Below, piece after piece: positions 6,921-11,772 of a stretch of 11,772 bases of DNA. Made by a program: the position numbers and the translations under genes. Source of the stretch: Bacteroidales bacterium UBA1410 (GTDB taxonomy: Bacteria; Bacteroidota; Bacteroidia; Bacteroidales; Dysgonomonadaceae). Position 1 is the first letter of the stretch; each line of letters starts with the position of its first letter. Below the pieces are notes generated by a model. It worked only from the letters and a program-made list of their open reading frames with translations. It was not told the DNA's origin and ran no database searches. The stretch lies in assembly GCA_002305015.1 (NCBI GenBank), contig DBPW01000007.1, forward strand, positions 7,483 to 19,254, in the 5' to 3' direction.

Positions 6921-6950
6921 TTGCTTTTTTCGATAAAAGTAGTACTTTTG
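6921..6950 (+). promoter_or_regulatory. Strong Bacteroidetes promoter for the DHODH-like/oxyR operon
   Basis: TTG (6921-6923), exactly 19 bases, then TACTTTTG (6943-6950), 34 bases before the ATG at 6985. The -7 element forms the right half of a perfect inverted repeat (6935-6949). Confidence 0.65.
6935..6949. promoter_or_regulatory. Palindrome overlapping the -7 element, possible operator
   Basis: AAAAGTA-G-TACTTTT is a perfect 7+1+7 inverted repeat lying on the promoter core. A protein bound here would compete with RNA polymerase. The downstream operon encodes OxyR, so autoregulation is conceivable, but the site does not obviously match a LysR-type long operator. Confidence 0.35.
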
Positions 6951-6984
6951 TCAAGCTTTCAAATCTTAATAAATAGTTATTGAA

Positions 6985-7962
6985 ATGCCCAGTTTACAAA
7001 CAAAATTTGCCGGACTTACCTTAAAAAATCCACTCGTTGCAGGAAGCAGCGGTTTAACCCATTCATTGAATAAAATAAAAGACCTTGAGAAAGCAGGAGT
7101 AGGTGCCGTGGTTTTGAAATCGCTTTTTGAAGAACAAATTGAAAGTCATTCTGAAAAGTTGAGCCTCTCTTCCGATTACCCGGAAGCAATCGATTACATC
7201 AATACGTATGTAAAAATGAACCATGTGGGCAACTATCTCGATCTGATCCGTTCTGCAAAGGCCGCGTGCAATATTCCGATTATCGCCAGCATCAACTGTT
7301 ATAAATTAAGCCGATGGACAGAATTTGCCAAAAACATTGAAGCGGCAGGAGCCGATGCAATTGAACTCAACATCTTCCTCCTTAATGCCGACGAATTTCC
7401 CGATAATTATCCGGAAGAATTCCATCAAAATGTGGTAAGGGAACTCAAAAAATCCATCCATATTCCCCTTATCGTAAAAATGGGAAAAACCATCGGCAAT
7501 TTGCCGGGTTTGGTAAAAAAATTGAAAGCACTGGGCACTAATGGAGTGGTTTTGTTTAATCGTTTCTACCAGCCCGATATCGATATCGATAAAGAAGAAA
7601 TTGTTTCGGGCCCTGTTTTCAGCAACCCTTCCGATTTCAGCGATACCTTGCGATGGACCGCCATTGTTTCGGGAAAAGTTCCGGAATTTGATATCGCATG
7701 CTCTCACGGTGTTCACTCATGGGAGGATGCCATCAAAGGTATTTTAGCCGGAGCAAGCGCTATACAGCTATGTAGTATGCTGTATCAAAAAGGGCCGAGT
7801 ATCGTTGGTGATGTGCTAACTTCCATGGAAAAATGGATGAAACAACATCATTACGAAAATCTTTCGGAATTTAAAGGTAAACTCAATTACACAAACATTG
7901 CCAGTCCGGCTTTATATGAAAGAGTTCAGTTTATGAAATATTTTTCGAACTTTAACCAATGA
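6985..7962 (+). CDS. Dihydroorotate dehydrogenase-like flavoprotein, probably not PyrD
   Basis: 325 aa, a full-length TIM barrel of the DHODH superfamily. The N-terminus (TKFAGLTLKNPLVAGSSGLT), VVLKSLFEEQI (42-52) and VLFNRFYQPDID (189-200) follow the class 1 layout, and SHGVHSWEDAIKGILAGASAIQLCS (240-264) is the expected FMN-phosphate region. However, where class 1 enzymes have LNxSCPN with the catalytic cysteine, this protein reads ELNIFLLNADEF (127-138), so cysteine and flanking residues are missing. It probably belongs to the 'dihydroorotate dehydrogenase-like' subgroup of unknown substrate rather than pyrimidine synthesis. There is no signal peptide, so it is cytoplasmic. It overlaps oxyR by four bases (ATGA), linking it to redox control. 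Confidence 0.88.
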   Translation: MPSLQTKFAGLTLKNPLVAGSSGLTHSLNKIKDLEKAGVGAVVLKSLFEEQIESHSEKLSLSSDYPEAIDYINTYVKMNHVGNYLDLIRSAKAACNIPIIASINCYKLSRWTEFAKNIEAAGADAIELNIFLLNADEFPDNYPEEFHQNVVRELKKSIHIPLIVKMGKTIGNLPGLVKKLKALGTNGVVLFNRFYQPDIDIDKEEIVSGPVFSNPSDFSDTLRWTAIVSGKVPEFDIACSHGVHSWEDAIKGILAGASAIQLCSMLYQKGPSIVGDVLTSMEKWMKQHHYENLSEFKGKLNYTNIASPALYERVQFMKYFSNFNQ

Positions 7963-8900
7963 ACATCCAGCAACTCGAATACATTATAGCCGTAGATAAT
8001 TATCGCCATTTCTCTAAAGCTGCAGAAGCTTCATTCGTGACACAGCCTACATTAAGTATGATGATTCAAAAGCTGGAGGACGAATTGGGGGTAAAGATAT
8101 TCGACCGCACTCAGTTGCCGGTGCAACCTACCGAAATAGGTGCACGCATTATTAACCAGGCACGTGTTGCTCTGGCGCAGGTTAATCAAATCAAAGAGAT
8201 TATTCAGGAAGAAAAAGGGATTGTGAAAGGAATATTCCATTTGGGAATAATCCCAACGGTTTCTCCTTACCTGCTGCCAAGATTGCTGCAAGTTCACCAA
8301 TATCATCATTTTGATATTAAAATAGTTATCAACGAACTAACAACCGATCAGATCCTCCGCCAATTATCAAACGGGACGCTGGACGCAGGCATTCTGGCAA
8401 CTCCACTCAAAGATGAACGTATTTCGGAACGTCCACTCTATTACGAAAAATTTTATGCCTACGTTTCTCCAAAAGAAAAACCGTTATATGCAAAAACAGC
8501 ATTAGATGAAAGCGATCTGAATGCAGCCCGCCTTTGGCTTTTGGATGAAGTGCACTGCTTCCGAACCCAAATATTACATTTGTGCAATATGAGAAAAAAA
8601 CGTAGTAATCAATCCATTTTTACCTACGAAGCAGGGAGTATCGATACCCTCATCAATATTGTTGACGCAAACGACGGTCTGACAGTGATCCCCGAAATGG
8701 CAATTATCAATCTGAGTGAAAACCAGAAAAAAAATGTCCGTCCTTTCAGGAACAATACTCCCGTTCGCGAAATAAGCCTCATTACTCGCAAAGAATATTT
8801 GCGCGAACGAATGCTCAAGATCATTGAAGACGAGGTGAAGGAGGCCGTTCCTCAATCGTTGTTAGATGTTTCATTAAAAAAATTTGTAGTTCCGCTGTGA
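7959..8900 (+). CDS. oxyR: OxyR, peroxide-sensing LysR-family regulator
   Basis: 313 aa. The N-terminal winged helix-turn-helix covers about 1-60 (FSKAAEASFVTQPTLSMMIQKLEDELGVKIFDR). A linker helix and a two-lobed periplasmic-binding-like sensor domain follow. The redox pair is C200 and C209 in LLDEVHCFRTQILHLC; the nine-residue spacing and the surrounding LLDE/E-x-HC pattern match the peroxidatic and resolving cysteines of E. coli OxyR (C199, C208). Peroxide oxidation to the disulfide would switch DNA binding at catalase, ahpC, dps and similar genes. The ATG overlaps the stop of the DHODH-like gene, and no separate promoter is evident, so expression depends on the upstream operon promoter at 6921-6950. 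Confidence 0.93.
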   Translation: MNIQQLEYIIAVDNYRHFSKAAEASFVTQPTLSMMIQKLEDELGVKIFDRTQLPVQPTEIGARIINQARVALAQVNQIKEIIQEEKGIVKGIFHLGIIPTVSPYLLPRLLQVHQYHHFDIKIVINELTTDQILRQLSNGTLDAGILATPLKDERISERPLYYEKFYAYVSPKEKPLYAKTALDESDLNAARLWLLDEVHCFRTQILHLCNMRKKRSNQSIFTYEAGSIDTLINIVDANDGLTVIPEMAIINLSENQKKNVRPFRNNTPVREISLITRKEYLRERMLKIIEDEVKEAVPQSLLDVSLKKFVVPL

Positions 8901-8976
8901 TTTTAATTTTCATAGAACAATCCTCGGGAACGCTATAGGTTGCAATAATCGGTGAAATAACCATCATTGGAAACGA

Positions 8977-9513
8977 ATGGACCCACAACTCATTATCGAT
9001 AAATATTATAAAAAAGGGACAAAACTATACCATATTTATATGTCACATGTTACCGATGTGACAAACAAAGCCCTTTCCATCACCCATAAACATCCCGAAT
9101 TGGCTGTCGATGTACATTTTATAGAAGAGGCCGCCATGTTACACGATATCGGCATTTTTAAAACCCATGCACCACGCATTTGCTGTTATGGCGAATACCC
9201 TTACATTTGTCACGGATATTTAGGAAACGAATTATTAACAAGCGAAGGTTACCCCAAACATGCTCTTGTTTGTGAACGGCATACCGGCACAGGGATAACA
9301 CTCCAAATGATTATTGAAAAAAATCTGCCTCTTCCCCACCGCGATATGGTTCCTGTAAGCATGGAAGAAAAAATCATTTGCTTTGCAGACAAGTTTTATT
9401 CAAAATCACATCTCGGAAAAGAAAAATCAATAAAAAAAATTCGCCGCAGCCTGGCAAAACACGGAGAGCAACAAGTTGCCATATTTGATGAATGGTGTGA
9501 ACTTTTTCTATGA
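8977..9513 (+). CDS. HD-domain metal-dependent phosphohydrolase
   Basis: 178 aa. The metal-binding HD set is visible: His24 (YMSHVTDV), His56-Asp57 (AMLHDIGIF), His79 (ICHGYLG), His102 (CERHTG) and Asp138 (CFADKFY). The HDIG form and extra histidines suggest a small uridine/nucleotide or phosphoester hydrolase of the HDIG group; the substrate cannot be told. There is no signal or membrane segment. The C-terminal 40 residues are lysine- and arginine-rich. The gene starts 76 bases after oxyR with no clear promoter or terminator between, so it may be read through from that operon. GC content and codon use look like the neighbours. Confidence 0.88.
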   Translation: MDPQLIIDKYYKKGTKLYHIYMSHVTDVTNKALSITHKHPELAVDVHFIEEAAMLHDIGIFKTHAPRICCYGEYPYICHGYLGNELLTSEGYPKHALVCERHTGTGITLQMIIEKNLPLPHRDMVPVSMEEKIICFADKFYSKSHLGKEKSIKKIRRSLAKHGEQQVAIFDEWCELFL

Positions 9514-9636
9514 ACTCCGGTAATAATCCCCATTTCTCTGCCAGATGTATTTTTTTGGCAAGCTATTTGCTATAGGTTATGCGTGTAATTCCATTTTTAA
9601 GGGGATAAAAAAGAAATAATATATATATTAACGATT

Positions 9637-10221
9637 ATGGAACAGGAAAACAAAAAATATAGCGGTCCTCAAGAAAGAGCGGAATCAAAAAAAAGTACTT
9701 CGCCTGCTGAAGAAGGGAATGCAAGTATAGCAAACGACAATTTGTCAGAAAATAAGGGCACTTCTGAAGTTGGCGAACAACAAGAACTTCAGCAAAAATA
9801 CGATGAGCTGAACGAAAATTATCTTCGCCTGTTTGCCGATTTTGATAATTATCGCAAACGTACGCTAAAAGAAAAAGCCGATATCATCAAAAGTGGAGGA
9901 GAAAAGGTACTGAAAGACATTATTCCTCTCATTGATGATTTTGAGCGCGCTATAGCCGCGTTGCATAAAAGCGATAACAGAGAAGCTATCTTGGAAGGGA
10001 TCGATTTGATATACAACAAGTTTGTGAACTTCCTTCAGCAACATGGAATAAAAGAGATCGAAGCAATAGGACTACCCTTCGATCCCGAAAAATTTGAAGC
10101 AGTAGGTACTATCCCGGCTCCGGAAGAATCCCAGGAAGGGGTAGTGATAGATCTTGTTCAAAAAGGATATACGTTGAACGATAAAGTAATCCGTTTCCCA
10201 AAAGTAATTGTGGGCGAATAA
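9637..10221 (+). CDS. grpE: GrpE, nucleotide exchange factor for DnaK
   Basis: 194 aa. A disordered, charged N-terminus (1-48) leads into the long coiled-coil helix (about 49-95, ELQQKYDELNENYLRLFADFDNY and RKRTLKEKADI). The C-terminal beta-wing carries the family signature (LPFDPEKFEAV at 146-156; VQKGYTLNDKVIRFPKVIV at 174-192). GrpE releases ADP from DnaK in the cytoplasm. dnaJ starts four bases after the stop, so the two are co-transcribed; dnaK is not in the window. No CIRCE element or perfect TAnnTTTG is visible in the 123-base gap upstream; TTTG (9554-9557) with TATGCGTG (9578-9585) is only a weak candidate. Confidence 0.97.
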   Translation: MEQENKKYSGPQERAESKKSTSPAEEGNASIANDNLSENKGTSEVGEQQELQQKYDELNENYLRLFADFDNYRKRTLKEKADIIKSGGEKVLKDIIPLIDDFERAIAALHKSDNREAILEGIDLIYNKFVNFLQQHGIKEIEAIGLPFDPEKFEAVGTIPAPEESQEGVVIDLVQKGYTLNDKVIRFPKVIVGE

Positions 10222-10225
10222 TAAT

Positions 10226-11389
10226 ATGGCAGAAAAAAGAGATTATTACGAAATACTTGAAATACCTCGCACAGCTTCGGTAGAAGAAATAAAAAAAGCA
10301 TATCGCAAAAAGGCACTTCAATATCATCCTGATAGAAATCCGGGGGATAAAAAAGCAGAGGAGAAATTTAAAGAAGCAGCTGAGGCATATGAAATTTTGA
10401 GTGACTCCGATAAACGTGCGCGGTACGATCGGTTTGGGCATGCCGGCGTTAATGGAACCGGAGGAAATGGTTTTGGCGGCGGAATGTCGATGGACGATAT
10501 TTTTTCACAGTTTGGGGATATCTTTGGCGGACATTTCGGCAGCTTTGGCGGATTCGGCGGATTCGGCGGATTTGGCTCATCACGTACAGGACGACGCACG
10601 AACAAAGGATCGGATCTTCGGGTAAAAGTAAAAGTAAATTTAAAAGAAATACTGACCGGCGTTGAGAAAAAAATAAAAGTAAAAAAATACGTAACCTGTA
10701 CTCATTGCCATGGCAATGGTTCTGAAAACGGAGATTCGGTTTCGACCTGCACGACATGTAATGGTTCGGGTGTAGTGACACGCATAGCCAATACAATTTT
10801 TGGGCAGATGCAGACCACTTCTACATGCCCTACATGTAACGGAGAAGGAAAAATAATTACAAAAAAATGCGCTTACTGCAACGGTGAAGGTATTGTAAGA
10901 GAAGAAGAAATTATTACTATCAACATTCCTGCAGGAGTAACAGCAGGAATGCAATTAACTGTTTCAGGACAAGGAAATGCCGCACGAAGAGGTGGCATTA
11001 GCGGAGATCTGTTAGTCGTAATTGAAGAAGAGGAAGATCCTAATCTAATCCGAAGCGGAAACGATGTAATTTATAATCTATTTATTAGTTTCCCAACTGC
11101 AGCATTAGGAGGAACAGTCGAAATACCAACGATAGATGGGGTAGCCAAAATAAAAATCGAACCCGGTACCCAACCCGGTAATGTATTGCGATTACGAAAT
11201 AAAGGACTGCCATCGTTAAATGGATACGGTACCGGTGATCAATTGGTTAACATAAATGTTTATGTTCCTGAAACATTAAGTGAAAGTGAAAAAAAAGCCC
11301 TTTCACAAATGGAAAAATCATCGAACTTTACACCATCGAATGCAGCAAAAAGAAATGTTTTCGACAAATTTAAGAAAATGTTCAATTAG
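10226..11389 (+). CDS. dnaJ: DnaJ, Hsp40 co-chaperone
   Basis: 387 aa, full length. The J domain (about 5-70) has HPD at 34-36, needed to stimulate DnaK ATPase. A Gly/Phe-rich linker (71-120) includes tandem FGG repeats. The zinc domain has all four CxxCxGxG-type repeats (C158/C161, C175/C178, C201/C204, C215/C218). Beta-barrel substrate-binding domains follow, ending near 350, with a short basic tail. The frame is open from a GTG at 10208 inside grpE, but the ATG at 10226 gives the standard MAEKRDYYEIL start, four bases after the grpE stop. The product works with DnaK and GrpE in cytoplasmic folding. Confidence 0.97.
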   Translation: MAEKRDYYEILEIPRTASVEEIKKAYRKKALQYHPDRNPGDKKAEEKFKEAAEAYEILSDSDKRARYDRFGHAGVNGTGGNGFGGGMSMDDIFSQFGDIFGGHFGSFGGFGGFGGFGSSRTGRRTNKGSDLRVKVKVNLKEILTGVEKKIKVKKYVTCTHCHGNGSENGDSVSTCTTCNGSGVVTRIANTIFGQMQTTSTCPTCNGEGKIITKKCAYCNGEGIVREEEIITINIPAGVTAGMQLTVSGQGNAARRGGISGDLLVVIEEEEDPNLIRSGNDVIYNLFISFPTAALGGTVEIPTIDGVAKIKIEPGTQPGNVLRLRNKGLPSLNGYGTGDQLVNINVYVPETLSESEKKALSQMEKSSNFTPSNAAKRNVFDKFKKMFN

Positions 11390-11404
11390 GTATGGATTTC
11401 AGAT

Positions 11405-11442
11405 AAATGGCGGATACACAACACAAGTATTCCGCTATTTTT
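11405..11442 (+). terminator. Intrinsic terminator of grpE-dnaJ
   Basis: TGGCGGATA (11408-11416) pairs with TATTCCGCTA (11428-11437) as a 9-bp stem with one bulged T and one G-T pair, extendable by three A-T pairs, around an 11-base loop. TTTTT (11438-11442) follows at once. It lies 18 bases after the dnaJ stop. Confidence 0.8.
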
Positions 11443-11546
11443 CTATCCTTCCAAATTTTTTAAATAAAAAACAAAATCTCACGCAAACGTGCATTCGGTA
11501 AATAAATTTACCAACAAATCATGCGCTCAAAAATTAATCCTTTTTT

Positions 11547-11577
11547 TTTGGTAATCGAAAAAATATTGCTACCTTTG
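11547..11577 (+). promoter_or_regulatory. Canonical Bacteroidetes promoter for the tRNA operon
   Basis: TTTG (11547-11550), exactly 19 bases, then TACCTTTG (11570-11577) fits the housekeeping sigma consensus at every defined position. Transcription would begin about 45 bases before the first tRNA. Confidence 0.85.
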
Positions 11578-11628
11578 CGACCGTTTCTATATTCTATAAA
11601 ATAAGAAATGCTAATAATAAGAAAATAA

Positions 11629-11702
11629 GCCTCTTTAGCTCAGTTGGCCAGAGCACGTGATTTGTAATCTCGGGGTCGTTGGTTCGAATCCGACAAGAGG
11701 CT
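11629..11702 (+). tRNA. tRNA-Thr (anticodon TGT)
   Basis: 74 nt. The acceptor stem GCCTCTT (11629-11635) pairs fully with AAGAGGC (11695-11701), with U as discriminator and no encoded CCA. The D arm is GCTC/GAGC. The anticodon loop is TTTGTAA with TGT at 11663-11665. The T arm is 5 bp with loop TTCGAAT. The anticodon stem CGTGA/TCTCG has one U-U mismatch (11658 with 11670). Confidence 0.95.
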
Positions 11703-11712
11703 CAAAAAACCC

Positions 11713-11772
11713 GGGCAGGTACCAGAGTGGCCAAATGGGGCTGACTGTAACTCAGCTGGCTTACGCCTTCGG
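11713..11772 (+). tRNA. tRNA-Tyr (anticodon GTA), 3' end cut by the window
   Basis: The gene starts GGGCAGGTACC ten bases after tRNA-Thr, so both come from one transcript. The anticodon stem GCTGA/TCAGC encloses loop CTGTAAC with GTA at 11747-11749. The sequence after it begins a long class II variable arm (GGCTTACGCCTTCGG), as in bacterial tRNA-Tyr. The T arm and the 3' acceptor strand lie beyond the window. Confidence 0.93.

Noticed and set aside
6985..7962. pyrD for pyrimidine biosynthesis
   Set aside because: The catalytic-cysteine motif is absent and no pyrimidine gene is nearby.
10208..10225. Six-residue N-terminal extension of DnaJ from GTG
   Set aside because: It starts inside grpE and the ATG at 10226 gives the standard DnaJ N-terminus.

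Overview
The window reads as chromosomal DNA of a Bacteroidota bacterium, most likely order Bacteroidales. Two things point there. Promoters match the Bacteroidetes housekeeping consensus (TTTG or TTG, about 19 bases, then TAnnTTTG), with clear copies before the dihydroorotate-dehydrogenase-like gene and before the tRNA genes. The gene content (DUF4494, a secreted dipeptide epimerase paired with an NlpC/P60 peptidase, a signal-bearing Gfo/Idh/MocA protein) is typical of that group. All recognised genes are on the + strand. No complete mobile element, CRISPR array or phage gene is visible.

Layout. 1-515 has no convincing gene. It holds a GC-rich low-complexity block built from 11-bp units: about nine in one orientation (182-280) and four in the opposite orientation (352-395). 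Next come a signal-bearing Gfo/Idh/MocA oxidoreductase (516-1859) and a small AhpD/carboxymuconolactone decarboxylase-like protein with an unusually perfect Shine-Dalgarno sequence (2012-2347). A two-gene murein-peptide module follows: a secreted SH3/NlpC-P60 peptidase (2606-3790) overlapping a dipeptide epimerase (3787-4944). After it lies a DUF486 small membrane protein (4997-5362).

The 323-base gap 5363-5685 contains a good promoter and a leader of roughly 190 nt that could fold. It precedes an overlapping pair, DUF4494 and the PLP-binding YggS/PLPBP protein (5686-6800). A strong promoter overlapped by a perfect palindrome drives another overlapping pair: a DHODH-like flavoprotein that lacks the usual catalytic cysteine motif, and OxyR with both redox cysteines (6985-8900). 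An HD-domain hydrolase follows. Then grpE and dnaJ form a chaperone operon (9637-11389) ending at a good intrinsic terminator. The window closes with a canonical promoter driving tRNA-Thr(TGT) and tRNA-Tyr(GTA), the latter cut by the window end.

The genes form several small independent units (cell-wall peptide salvage, B6/PLP homeostasis, oxidative-stress control, protein folding, translation). I do not see an obvious new multi-gene system. The items most worth a second look are the inverted 11-bp repeat block, the DHODH-like/oxyR coupling with its palindromic promoter, and the possible structured leader before DUF4494.
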